Made by a program: the position numbers and the translations under genes
Shown: positions 8,161-19,859 of the stretch, one piece after another
Layout: the number at the start of each line of letters is the position of its first letter
How positions within the stretch are numbered: the first letter of the stretch is position 1
The notes under the pieces: model-generated
Told to the model about the DNA's origin: nothing
Database searches by the model: none
What the model saw: the letters and a program-made list of their open reading frames with translations, nothing else
Assembly (NCBI GenBank): GCA_964559455.1
Contig: CAZLHO010000049.1
Location: 1 to 21,941, forward strand
DNA from: CAZLHO01 sp964559455
Lineage (GTDB): Bacteria; Krumholzibacteriota; Krumholzibacteriia; LZORAL124-64-63
Length of the DNA stretch: 21,941 nt
Direction of reading: 5' to 3'

Positions 8161-10206
8161 ATGCAGCACCGACCTCCGACGCCCCGACGCTACGCGCTCG
8201 TCGCCGCCCTGCTGGCCGCCGTCCTCTCGGCCGTCGGCTGCAGCATCGAGGAGCCGGCTCTGCCCTCCTTCTCGACGAACGTCGTCCTGCCGCTGGGCAC
8301 GCACGACATCACCGTGAGCGAGCTGGTCGAAGACGAGGAGTTCCTGGCCGCGGGCGCCGATTCCACGCTCTTCTTCACCGTCGAGGGCACGACCACCTCG
8401 GTGGCCCTGGATCCCGACCTCGCCGTGGACGTCGAGAGCATGGACCTCGACGCCGTGCTCGGGCCCTTCACGCTGGACGTGGCCTCGCCCGCCCCCTTCG
8501 CCTTCCGGCTGGACGAGCTCTACCCGGCCGTGATCGGGCTGCCGCCGGTGGCGACGCCCGTGCCGCCCTTCTCCTTCGCCGTCGTCAGCGACCCCGAGGC
8601 CCTGGCCGGCGTGACCAGCGCCGTCGTCGAGAGCGGGACCCTGTCCGTGGCGCTGCACAACGGGCTGCCGGTGCCCGCCTCGGGGACCGCCCCCCCGGAG
8701 CTGCTGAGCGTCGAGCTCTTCGACCCCTACAGCGGCGACGTGGCGGCCCGCCTGGAATTCCCGGCGGAGATCGCGGCGGGCGCGGACGCCGTCGCCGAGG
8801 CCGACCTGGCCGGCGTCACCCTGCCCGGCACCGTCGCCCTGCGCCTGGCCGGCGGTTCGTCCGGCGACCCCGGCGGCGTGCTCGTCGACCCCGCCGCCGA
8901 GCTCGCGGTGACCGTGACCCTGTCCGACCTGACGGTCGGCGAGGCCCTGGCCGAGATCGGTCCCCAGTCCTTCGTCGAATCCGGCGAGATCGTCCTGCCC
9001 GATTCGTTGCGCATCATCGAGGCCGTCGTCGAGAGCGGCGCCCTCGCGCTTTCCTTCGACAGCGACGTCGCCCTGCCCTGCCGCGCCGAGATCGCCTTCG
9101 CCGGGATGGTCGACGCCGGGGGCGCGCCCGTGGTTGCGGCCCTGGACCTGGCGCCCGGCGGCGCCGGGGAGACGACGGTGGACCTGGCGGGCGCGCGCAT
9201 CGTAGCCGGCGACGGCGAGCCCATGGACGTCCTGGACTGGACCGTCACGGTCTCCACCGACGGCAGCGGCGGCGTCCCGGCTCACGTCCGGGCCGGCGAC
9301 GGCATCCGGGCGACCCTGGCCCCGACGAGCATCGAACTGGGGGCGGTCACGGGCTACATCCCGCAGCGCACCTTCGCCATCGACTCCCTGCACGAGGAGA
9401 TCGACATCCCGGACGAGCTGGACGGCGTGACCCTGACCGCCGCCACGCTGGTCGTCGACATCCTGAACGGGACCGGCCTGGCGGGGGACTTCGAGCTGGA
9501 GCTCGTCGGCCGCAACGCCGGCGGCGAGCAGGCCGTGCTGACCGCGACCGCCGCGGTATCGGCGCCGGAGGGCGGCGAGAAGACGGCCCTGACCCGCATC
9601 GTGCTGGACGAATCCAACAGCGAGATCACCGCCTTCCTGGACGTCCTGCCCGAGAGCTTCGACCTCAACGGCGCCGTGCGCGTGGGCGGAGACGAGCCGG
9701 GCACGGTGCAGCCGGGCGACTCAGCGGACATCACCTGGCGCATCGACGCCCCGATGCACGTGGTGATCGACCACTCCGAGATCCACCGCGACCCGGAGCC
9801 CCTGGACCTGGACGAGGACCTGCGCCGGGACCTGGACGACCACCTGCTCGCGGGCGAGATCGTCGTCGAGATCACCAACCGCTTCCCCTTCGCCGTGGAC
9901 GTGCTCTTCCAGGCGGGCGCCGACTCGCTGTCCACGCTGGACGCGCCCGACCTCGTCATCGGCCCCCTGGCCGTGGCCCCGGCGCGCATCGACCCGCTGA
10001 CGCGCTTCGCCGCGGAAGCCGTGGTCAGCCGCCACACGATTCCCCTGAGCCAGGAGCAGATCCGGGTCCTGACCCGCGAGAACGCCCACACCGGCGTGAT
10101 CGCCGTGATCCCGGGCACCGGCGGCCAGGAAGTCCGGCTGCGCGTGGGCGACTACCTGTCGGTGATCGGCGCCGTCCGCGCCGAGATCCTGGTCGAGGAC
10201 GACTGA
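8161..10206 (+). CDS. Large lipoprotein of unknown function with repeated beta-rich segments
   Basis: I do not recognise a named family. The protein has 681 residues and begins with a type II signal peptide; the lipobox SAVGC puts the lipidated cysteine at residue 27. GGAG lies 7 nt before the ATG. The mature part is almost entirely beta-rich and acidic, with no transmembrane segment. Two similar segments appear at 154-167 (AVVESGTLSVALHN) and 288-301 (AVVESGALALSFDS), each followed by a short L-P turn. A third segment near 568-581 (VVEITNRFPFAVDV) resembles the 'N-x-x-P-F-x-V' turn of LEA14-type beta-sandwiches. The gene is 37 nt ahead of a FadL/PorV-like barrel gene and probably cotranscribed with it. 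An outer-membrane-anchored partner of that barrel, perhaps binding a hydrophobic ligand, is inference only. Confidence 0.85.
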   Translation: MQHRPPTPRRYALVAALLAAVLSAVGCSIEEPALPSFSTNVVLPLGTHDITVSELVEDEEFLAAGADSTLFFTVEGTTTSVALDPDLAVDVESMDLDAVLGPFTLDVASPAPFAFRLDELYPAVIGLPPVATPVPPFSFAVVSDPEALAGVTSAVVESGTLSVALHNGLPVPASGTAPPELLSVELFDPYSGDVAARLEFPAEIAAGADAVAEADLAGVTLPGTVALRLAGGSSGDPGGVLVDPAAELAVTVTLSDLTVGEALAEIGPQSFVESGEIVLPDSLRIIEAVVESGALALSFDSDVALPCRAEIAFAGMVDAGGAPVVAALDLAPGGAGETTVDLAGARIVAGDGEPMDVLDWTVTVSTDGSGGVPAHVRAGDGIRATLAPTSIELGAVTGYIPQRTFAIDSLHEEIDIPDELDGVTLTAATLVVDILNGTGLAGDFELELVGRNAGGEQAVLTATAAVSAPEGGEKTALTRIVLDESNSEITAFLDVLPESFDLNGAVRVGGDEPGTVQPGDSADITWRIDAPMHVVIDHSEIHRDPEPLDLDEDLRRDLDDHLLAGEIVVEITNRFPFAVDVLFQAGADSLSTLDAPDLVIGPLAVAPARIDPLTRFAAEAVVSRHTIPLSQEQIRVLTRENAHTGVIAVIPGTGGQEVRLRVGDYLSVIGAVRAEILVEDD

Positions 10207-10243
10207 TCGCGGCCGACGCCGCGCTTCGAAAGAGGAGACCGAA

Positions 10244-11515
10244 ATGCCGCAGAACCCTCGTCATCGACGCCCCCTGCATCCGGCGACCGCCGTGCTGCTG
10301 GCCGCGGCCCTGCTGGCCCTCGCCGGCGCGGCGGCCGCCCAGGGCAGCGTGCGCGCCCTGGCCATGGGCGGCGCCGGCACCGCCGCCGCCCGCGGCATCG
10401 AAGCCGTGGACTGGAATCCGGCCAACCTGGCCCTGGCCCGCCCGGCCGGGTTCCAGGTCGGGCTCTTCTCGGCCGCGGCCGACTTCAGCAACAACTCCTT
10501 CAGCCTGAAGCGCTACAACGAGTACACCGGCGCGACCCTGAGCAACGCCGACAAGGAGATCCTGCTGGGCGACATCCCCGACGGCGGCTTCAGCCTGAAC
10601 GCCACGGCCAGCGCCTCGGCCCTGGGCGTCGCCAGCGGTCCTTTCGCGATCTCCTTCCAGGGCCGGGCCGGCGGCAGCGGCACCCTGGACAAGGATTTCT
10701 TCGACCTCGTGCTGATGGGCAACGAGATCGACCAGGACTTCCGCTTCGACGACACCGACGGCGAGGCCTACGCGGTGGGCTCGGTCACCCTGAGCGCGGC
10801 GCGGCCCGTCCTGACGAGCCGCACCTACCGGCTCTCGGCCGGCGTCAACCTGCGCTACCTGCGCGGCATCTACGACTTCAGCGACGTCACCGCCACCGGC
10901 GGACTGGTCACCAGCCTGTCGGGCGCCGAGGGCAGCGCCGAAGCCGGCTACCGCACGGCCACCGGCGGCGCCGGCTACGCGGTGGACCTGGGGCTGGCCC
11001 TGCAGGCCCCCCGCGGCTGGACCTTCGGGCTGGCGGTCGACAACGGCCTGAGCAGCGTGACCTGGGACCGCGGCACCGAGCGCCACGTCTGGTCCGCGGC
11101 CGGCGACTCGCTGACCGCGACCACCGACGACTTCGACGCCGTGACCACGGACAGCGACACCAGCTACGCCATCGGAGCCTACGACACGAGCCTGCCCCGC
11201 CGCCTGCGCCTGGGTGCGAGCAACCGGCTGGGCCCGGTCAGCTTCGCGGTCGACCTGGCCCGGGACCTGGGCGAACGGGCCGGCGACGTCGGCGGCACCG
11301 AGATCGCCGCGGGCGTGGCCTGGCCGGCGCTGGGCTGGCTGGAGCCGCGGGCCGGCGTGGCCCTGGGCGGGGCCGGCGGGGAGCGCGCGGCGATCGGGCT
11401 GGGCCTGAAGCTGGGACCGTGGCGCTGGGACGTCGCCGTCGCCAACCGCGGCCGGCTGTGGCCCGACGACACGCGCGGCCTGGCCGTGGCCACGGGCTCG
11501 CGACTCGACTTCTAG
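10244..11515 (+). CDS. FadL/PorV-like outer-membrane beta-barrel protein
   Basis: 423 residues with a signal peptide (cleavage near AAA-Q, 32-33) and AGGAG 8 nt before the ATG. The mature N-terminus, RALAMGGAGTAAARGIEAVDWNPANLAL (38-65), matches the pattern seen in FadL, PorV/PorQ and UPF0164-type proteins, where a glycine-rich stretch is followed by 'xxNPAxL'. The rest is alternating amphipathic strands rich in Gly, Ala and aromatic residues, ending in LDF with terminal Phe, as expected for BAM-inserted barrels. It may transport hydrophobic compounds (FadL-like) or act as a scaffold for surface proteins (PorV-like); the sequence does not decide. It is second in a two-gene operon with the upstream lipoprotein and ends just before a long hairpin. 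Confidence 0.85.
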   Translation: MPQNPRHRRPLHPATAVLLAAALLALAGAAAAQGSVRALAMGGAGTAAARGIEAVDWNPANLALARPAGFQVGLFSAAADFSNNSFSLKRYNEYTGATLSNADKEILLGDIPDGGFSLNATASASALGVASGPFAISFQGRAGGSGTLDKDFFDLVLMGNEIDQDFRFDDTDGEAYAVGSVTLSAARPVLTSRTYRLSAGVNLRYLRGIYDFSDVTATGGLVTSLSGAEGSAEAGYRTATGGAGYAVDLGLALQAPRGWTFGLAVDNGLSSVTWDRGTERHVWSAAGDSLTATTDDFDAVTTDSDTSYAIGAYDTSLPRRLRLGASNRLGPVSFAVDLARDLGERAGDVGGTEIAAGVAWPALGWLEPRAGVALGGAGGERAAIGLGLKLGPWRWDVAVANRGRLWPDDTRGLAVATGSRLDF

Positions 11516-11536
11516 GACGGACAACGAGGGAATGCG

Positions 11537-11576
11537 GACGCCGCCGTCCGGAGCCTAGGCTCCGGGCGGCGGCGTC
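11537..11576. terminator. Long hairpin between convergent genes
   Basis: An almost perfect inverted repeat. GACGCCGCC and CCGGAGCC on the left pair with GGCTCCGG and GGCGGCGTC on the right, giving about 19 bp with one G-U pair and a CTAG tip. It lies 22 nt after the stop of the barrel gene. On the minus strand it includes the last codons and TAG stop (11555-11557) of the octanoyltransferase gene. No T-tract is present. It probably terminates or protects the 3' ends of both transcripts. Confidence 0.65.
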
Positions 11577-12301
11577 GTGATGACGGGATCCAGGCCCAGG
11601 GTCTGGGCGAAGGCCTCGACCAGCAGGTCGCGGCAGCGGTCGTGGTCGGCCTCGCCGAAGGACCGTCCGAGCAGGGCGCCGAGGTCGGTGGTCGCGGCCA
11701 GCAGCTCGGCGCGCGCCTCCGGGTCGGCGGCGCCCCCGCCGAGGCAGTCCAGCAGGCCGGCGTGGGCGGGTCCGGTCAGGATCGACCCGTGCTGCAGGAA
11801 GACGCCCTCGGTGCGCCGCTGCGCCGAGCCCACCAGCTTGCGCCCGCCGACGGTGATCTCGTGCCGGCCGGCGGAGCGGAAGCAGACCAGGCCGCGCGCC
11901 TCGGCCAGGCTCTCGCCCCCGGCGACGTCGGGCGCCAGGCCCAGCGCCTCCAGGAAGCGGAGCAGGGCGCGGTTCAGCAGGGCGTAGGTGTCGTGCAGGG
12001 TTTCGCCGAAGAGCGGCGAGGGCGAGGCGCCGACGACGGCGTAGGTCATCTCCTGGGCGTGGAGGATCGCCCGCCCGCCGGTGGGTCGCCGCACCAGGTC
12101 GTAGCCCAGGGCGGCGATGCGCGCGGCGTCGAAGTCCCCGGCCTGCTGGTGGTAGCCGTAGGAGACCGCCGGCGGCGACCAGCGGTAGAGGCGCAGCACC
12201 GGCGCGTCGCCGGGACGCTGCGCCGCCAGCAGCCCGGCGTCGACCGCCATGTTCTCGGCCCCGCCGCGGGGGGCGTCCAGGATCACGCGCAGTTCGGACA
12301 C
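11555..12301 (-). CDS. lipM: LipM-type octanoyltransferase / lipoate-protein ligase A family
   Basis: Transfers an octanoyl or lipoyl group to the lysine of a lipoyl domain, here most likely GcvH encoded in the same operon. The 248 residues carry the BPL/LplA/LipB fold motif RRPTGGRAILH (71-81) and KLVGSAQRR (155-163, conserved Lys155). VCFRSAGRHEI has Cys140 at the place of the acyl-enzyme cysteine of Bacillus LipM, and LQHGSI follows at 169-174. The cysteine favours octanoyltransferase over ATP-dependent lipoate ligase, but the families overlap. Start chosen at GTG 12301 because GGGGAGGG lies 3 nt upstream and the conserved region begins there; an upstream in-frame ATG at 12835 lies inside gcvPB. 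It follows gcvPB after 17 nt. The TAG stop lies at the tip of a strong hairpin. Confidence 0.85.
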   Translation of the reverse strand: MSELRVILDAPRGGAENMAVDAGLLAAQRPGDAPVLRLYRWSPPAVSYGYHQQAGDFDAARIAALGYDLVRRPTGGRAILHAQEMTYAVVGASPSPLFGETLHDTYALLNRALLRFLEALGLAPDVAGGESLAEARGLVCFRSAGRHEITVGGRKLVGSAQRRTEGVFLQHGSILTGPAHAGLLDCLGGGAADPEARAELLAATTDLGALLGRSFGEADHDRCRDLLVEAFAQTLGLDPVITTPPPGA

Positions 12302-12318
12302 GGTCCCTCCCCGGCCGG

Positions 12319-13821
12319 TCAGCAGTTGCAGGGGCCGAGCCAGCTCAGGTCGGGGTTGCGGGCCGCGCCGGCCTCGTCCAGGCGCGAGACCGGAGTCGCC
12401 ACCGGCGCCCGGTGCAGCAGGTCGGGATCGGTCTCGGCCTCCCGGCGGATCGCCCGCAGGGCCTCGACGAAACCGTCCAGGCTCTCCTTGGACTCGGTCT
12501 CGGTCGGCTCGACCATCAGCGCCTCCTCGACGATCAGCGGGAAGTAGACCGTCGGCGCATGGAGGCCGTAGTCGAGCATCCGCTTGGCGATGTCCAGGGT
12601 GCGCACCCCGTAGTTCTCCTTCCAGTCCGATCCCGTGGCGACGAACTCGTGCAGGCAGCCCTCGGCGTGGTCCACCCGCAGCACGCCCTCGAGGCGCCGG
12701 CGCAGGTAGTTGGCGTTGAGCACGGCGCGTTCGGCCGCCCGGGCCAGCCCGTCGCCGCCGCAGCGCAGGATGTAGGCCAACGCCCGCAACGCCACGCCGA
12801 CGTTGCCCTGGAAGGAGTGGATCCGCGGCCGGCACTCGCCGACGTGGTGGTCCAGGAAGTAGCGGCCGTCGCGGCTCTCGATCGTCGGGGCGGGCAAAAA
12901 CGGCGCCAGCTCCCCGGTCACGCAGATCGGGCCGGCGCCGGGGCCGCCGCCGCCGTGGGGGGTCGAGAAGGTCTTGTGCAGGTTCAGGTGGACGACGTCG
13001 AAGCCCATCGCGCCCGGGCGCGCCTTGCCCAGGATGGCGTTCATGTTGGCGCCGTCCATGTAGAGCCGGCCGCCGGCCTCGTGGATGATCGCGGCCACCT
13101 CGACGATGCGCTCCTCGAAGAGGCCCAGGGTGTTCGGGTTGGTGATCATGATGCCGGCGGTCTGCGGGCCCACCGCGGCGCGCAGGGCCTGGGGATCCAG
13201 GCGGCCGTCGGCACCCGACTTCACGGTCCGCGGCTTCATGCCGGTCATCGCCACCGACGCCGGGTTGGTGCCGTGGGCGGAGTCGGGGATCAGCACCTCG
13301 ACGCGGTCGCGATCGCCGCGCTCCAGGTGGAAGGCGCGGATCACCTGCATGCCCAGGTACTCGCCGTGGGCGCCGGCCGACGGATGCAGGCAGCAGGCGT
13401 CGAAGCCGGTGATCTCGCAGAGCGCGTTCTCCAGCAGCTTCAGGGCGCAGAGCAGCCCCTGCACGTCGTCGTCCTCCTGCTCGGGATGCAGCGAGGCGAA
13501 GCCGGGCAGCGCCGCCACCTTCTCGTTCAGGCGCGGGTTGTACTTCATCGTGCAGCTGCCCAAGGGGTACATGCCGCGCTCGATGTGGTGGTTCAGGTTC
13601 GACAGCAGCGTGAAGTGGCGCATCACCTCGGGCTCGCTCAGGGCCGGCAGGTCGCAGGCCGCGCCGCGGCGTGCTGCGGCGGGCACCTCGGCGTCCGCGG
13701 CGTCGCCGTCGAAGGCGGGGAAGGTCAGGGCGCGCCGCCCGGCGCGTCCCTTCGCGAAGAGGCTATCCTGGAGGGCGGCGCCCCAGCGCTGCGGCGTCGT
13801 GTTGCCCGTGTCGTTGGCCAT
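12319..13821 (-). CDS. gcvPB: Glycine dehydrogenase (decarboxylating), subunit 2 of split P protein
   Basis: PLP-binding subunit of the glycine cleavage P protein. It decarboxylates glycine and passes the aminomethyl group to lipoyl-GcvH. The 500 residues match the usual length of the split subunit 2. Visible motifs: YPLGSCTMKYNP (85-96), HPSAGAHGEY (146-155), PDSAHGTNPAS (179-189), MDGANMN (255-261) and the PLP-lysine segment LHKTFSTPHGGGGPG, with Lys283 as the Schiff-base residue. AAGGAG lies 8 nt before the ATG, in the 16-nt gap after gcvPA. The short C-terminus ends with two cysteines (GPCNC), a minor oddity. Confidence 0.96.
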   Translation of the reverse strand: MANDTGNTTPQRWGAALQDSLFAKGRAGRRALTFPAFDGDAADAEVPAAARRGAACDLPALSEPEVMRHFTLLSNLNHHIERGMYPLGSCTMKYNPRLNEKVAALPGFASLHPEQEDDDVQGLLCALKLLENALCEITGFDACCLHPSAGAHGEYLGMQVIRAFHLERGDRDRVEVLIPDSAHGTNPASVAMTGMKPRTVKSGADGRLDPQALRAAVGPQTAGIMITNPNTLGLFEERIVEVAAIIHEAGGRLYMDGANMNAILGKARPGAMGFDVVHLNLHKTFSTPHGGGGPGAGPICVTGELAPFLPAPTIESRDGRYFLDHHVGECRPRIHSFQGNVGVALRALAYILRCGGDGLARAAERAVLNANYLRRRLEGVLRVDHAEGCLHEFVATGSDWKENYGVRTLDIAKRMLDYGLHAPTVYFPLIVEEALMVEPTETESKESLDGFVEALRAIRREAETDPDLLHRAPVATPVSRLDEAGAARNPDLSWLGPCNC

Positions 13822-13837
13822 CTCGGTTCGTCTCCTT

Positions 13838-15187
<1,350 letters not shown>

Positions 15188-15193
15188 GTGCGC

Positions 15194-15571
15194 TCAGCCT
15201 CCGATCAGGGCCTCGTAGTCGGCCGCGGAGAGCAGGTTGTCCATTTCGCCGGCGTCGGAGAGGCTGATCTTCATCAGCCAGCCGCCGTCCAGGGGCTCCT
15301 TGTTGACGAGCTCCGGCGCGTCCAGCACCGCTTCGTTCACCTCGACGACCTCGCCCGAGACGGGGCTGTAGAAGTCCTCGACCGACTTCACGGTCTCGAT
15401 GGTGCCGACGACGTCGCCCTGGACCAGGGTCGTCCCGACCTCGGGCAGCTCCAGGAAGACCACGTCGCCCAGCTCGTGCGCGGCGTACTCGGTGACGCCC
15501 ACCGTGCCGGTGCCGCCCTCGACCTGGACCCACTCGTGCTCCTTCGTGTACTTGCGATCGTCAGCGACCAT
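15194..15571 (-). CDS. gcvH: Glycine cleavage system H protein
   Basis: Small lipoyl carrier that shuttles the aminomethyl intermediate between P, T and L proteins. 125 residues, the usual size. It begins DRKYTKEHEWVQV, followed by VGVTEYAAHELGDVVFLELP. The lipoylation site is in ETVKSVEDFYSPVSGEV, with Lys62 as modified residue. The C-terminus LLSAADYEALIG is typical. AGGAGG overlaps the gcvT stop codon and lies 8 nt before the ATG. Lipoylation is probably carried out by the LipM-like protein at the end of the operon. Confidence 0.97.
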   Translation of the reverse strand: MVADDRKYTKEHEWVQVEGGTGTVGVTEYAAHELGDVVFLELPEVGTTLVQGDVVGTIETVKSVEDFYSPVSGEVVEVNEAVLDAPELVNKEPLDGGWLMKISLSDAGEMDNLLSAADYEALIGG

Positions 15572-15583
15572 CTTCGGGCCTCC

Positions 15584-16753
15584 TCAAGGCGTGGTGATGC
15601 TGCGGTCGGCGCGGGGATCTCCCTTGACCCGAGCCGCAACGAAGGGATAGGGAACCGGCCGCGCGGGAACGCGCTTGCCGCGGATCTCGATCGACAATTC
15701 GGCGTCGGCGGCGTCGGCGGCGATCAGGGCCAGGGCCCTGGCCTCCTTCAGCGTCGGGCAGAAGGTGCCGCTGGTCACGGCGCCCACCGGCCGGTCGCCG
15801 GCGAAGACCGGGCACTGCTCGCGGGCGATCCCGCGGCCGTCCAGGCGCAGGCCGACAAGGCGCCGCGGCACGCCCTCCTTCTTCTGGGCGAGCAGGGCGT
15901 CGCGACCGATGAAGTCGCGGTTCTTGAAGCGGATGGCCCAGCCGATGCCGGCCTCCAGCGGCGTGATGTCCTCGCCCAGCTCGTGACCGTAGAGACAGTA
16001 GGCCAGCTCGAAGCGCAGGGTGTCGCGGGCGGCCAGGCCGATGGGAGCGACGCCGAGGTCGGCGCCGACGGTCATCAGCTCCTCCCAGAGCGGCAGGGCG
16101 TCGGCGTTGGGCAGGTAGATCTCGTAGCCGCGCTCGCCGGTGTAGCCGGTGCGCGAGACGATCCAGGCGTCGTCGTTCCCCGCCGGGCCGGCGACCAGGC
16201 AGGTGTAGAAATCCAGGGCGGCCACCGCGTCGACGCGGCCGGCGAAGGCCTCGACGCGGGCCATGAGCTCGGGCGCGTCCGGTCCCTGCACGGCGATCAG
16301 GGCCGTCGCGTCGCTGACGTCGCGCACGGCCAGCCCCGCGACGCCCTCGGCGCGCGACAGCAGCCAGGCGGCGATCTTGTCGTGGTTGGCCGCGTTGCAG
16401 ACCACCAGCCAGCGCTCGTCGGCCAGGTGGTAGACGAGCATGTCGTCCAGCACGCCGCCAACCTCGTTGCACATCGCGGTGTAGACCACCTTGCCCACCT
16501 CGCCGCCGACGACGCGGTTGGTGGTCAGGGAGTCGAGCCAGGCCTCGGCGCCGGGGCCGTCGACGCGGATCTCGCCCATGTGGGTGATGTCGAAGAGGCC
16601 CACCCGCTCGCGGACGGCCTCGTGCTCGGCGATCACGCCCTCGTACTGCACCGGCATCGCGAAGCCGGCGAAGGGGACCATGCGGCCGCCGCGGGCCTCG
16701 TGCCACGCGGTCAGCGGGGTGGTCTTCAGGTCTGCATGCTTTTCCTGGGACAA
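15584..16753 (-). CDS. gcvT: Glycine cleavage system T protein (aminomethyltransferase)
   Basis: Releases ammonia from aminomethyl-GcvH and transfers the methylene group to tetrahydrofolate. 389 residues from a TTG start at 16753. This start is chosen because GGAGGAG ends 6 nt before it and the conserved sequence begins soon after (LKTTPLTAWHE, MVPFAGFAMPVQYEG). The longer frame back to an ATG at 16861 would run across the promoter and has no family homology. Motifs: GLFDITHMGEI (52-62), the folate-site region GGVLDDMLVYHL (99-110, Asp103/Asp104), SRTGYTGERGYEIYLPN, and the C-terminal domain with GxVTSGTFCPTLK. First gene of the glycine cleavage operon; gcvP and the lipoylation gene follow. 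Confidence 0.95.
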   Translation of the reverse strand: MSQEKHADLKTTPLTAWHEARGGRMVPFAGFAMPVQYEGVIAEHEAVRERVGLFDITHMGEIRVDGPGAEAWLDSLTTNRVVGGEVGKVVYTAMCNEVGGVLDDMLVYHLADERWLVVCNAANHDKIAAWLLSRAEGVAGLAVRDVSDATALIAVQGPDAPELMARVEAFAGRVDAVAALDFYTCLVAGPAGNDDAWIVSRTGYTGERGYEIYLPNADALPLWEELMTVGADLGVAPIGLAARDTLRFELAYCLYGHELGEDITPLEAGIGWAIRFKNRDFIGRDALLAQKKEGVPRRLVGLRLDGRGIAREQCPVFAGDRPVGAVTSGTFCPTLKEARALALIAADAADAELSIEIRGKRVPARPVPYPFVAARVKGDPRADRSITTP

Positions 16754-16759
16754 GACGCG

Positions 16760-16766
16760 CTCCTCC
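16760..16766 (-). promoter_or_regulatory. Ribosome binding site that fixes the gcvT TTG start
   Basis: GGAGGAG with a 6-nt spacer before TTG at 16753-16751. No ATG or GTG in frame lies at a usable distance. Confidence 0.75.
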
Positions 16767-16860
16767 GTTCCGGCCAGAGACACGCGCGGCAGGCGGGACG
16801 CTGTCGGCGAGGATCCGCACCGGCTGAAGCCCTCGGTCCGGCGCCGGCGGGACCGCCCCA

Positions 16861-16889
16861 AATCTAAGCCGGGGCGGGCCGATAGCCAA
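16861..16889 (-). promoter_or_regulatory. Putative sigma-70-type promoter of the glycine cleavage operon
   Basis: -35 TTGGCT (16884-16889, 4 of 6), 17-nt spacer, -10 TAGATT (16861-16866, 4 of 6). It is the only AT-rich patch between uvrA and gcvT. A hairpin CGGTCC...GGACCG (16834-16855) falls at the start of the roughly 100-nt leader. I could not recognise a glycine riboswitch in it. Confidence 0.5.
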
Positions 16890-16912
16890 GGAAAGTTGGA
16901 CCGTGCGCAGGC

Positions 16913-19750
<2,838 letters not shown>

Positions 19751-19769
19751 GGTTCGGCTCCCCGGGTGT

Positions 19770-19789
19770 CGGCCGCGCCGGCGCGGCCG
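19770..19789. repeat. Perfect 20-base palindrome in the uvrA leader
   Basis: CGGCCGCGCC joined to GGCGCGGCCG, a perfect GC-only palindrome about 20-39 nt before the uvrA start. An 8-base palindrome TTGCGCAA (19790-19797) adjoins it. In RNA the first would fold into a hairpin just upstream of the Shine-Dalgarno. Operator or hairpin role is inferred. Confidence 0.5.
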
Positions 19790-19804
19790 TTGCGCAATCC
19801 TCTA

Positions 19805-19833
19805 GCCTTAGCAGAGCCCCGCCGGACCGTCAA
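19805..19833 (-). promoter_or_regulatory. Putative promoter of uvrA
   Basis: -35 TTGACG (19828-19833, 5 of 6), 17-nt spacer ending in TGC (extended -10 pattern), -10 TAAGGC (19805-19810, weak). Located 55 nt before the uvrA ATG. Confidence 0.5.
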
Positions 19834-19836
19834 GAC

Positions 19837-19856
19837 GGGCGCGCCAGGGCGCGCCA
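19837..19856 (-). terminator. GC hairpin after the prolyl isomerase gene, built from a tandem decamer
   Basis: GGGCGCGCCA occurs twice head-to-tail (19837-19846, 19847-19856). Because GGCGCGCC is self-complementary, the pair also folds as GGCGCG-CCCTGG-CGCGCC three bases after the isomerase stop. No T-tract; CGTCTT follows. Likely a 3'-end hairpin, but it directly abuts the uvrA -35 element. Confidence 0.45.
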
Positions 19857-19859
19857 GAG

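Noticed and set aside
7392..10508. Open frame of 1038 codons on the plus strand overlapping the lipoprotein gene in another frame
   Set aside because: Arginine- and proline-rich translation without domains. The overlapping lipoprotein frame has a Shine-Dalgarno, signal peptide and lipobox.
16754..16860. Glycine riboswitch before gcvT
   Set aside because: A fragment resembling CTCT-GG...GGA-GAG occurs near 16763-16780, but the aptamer core and its paired stems could not be assembled. An Infernal run with the glycine model would decide.
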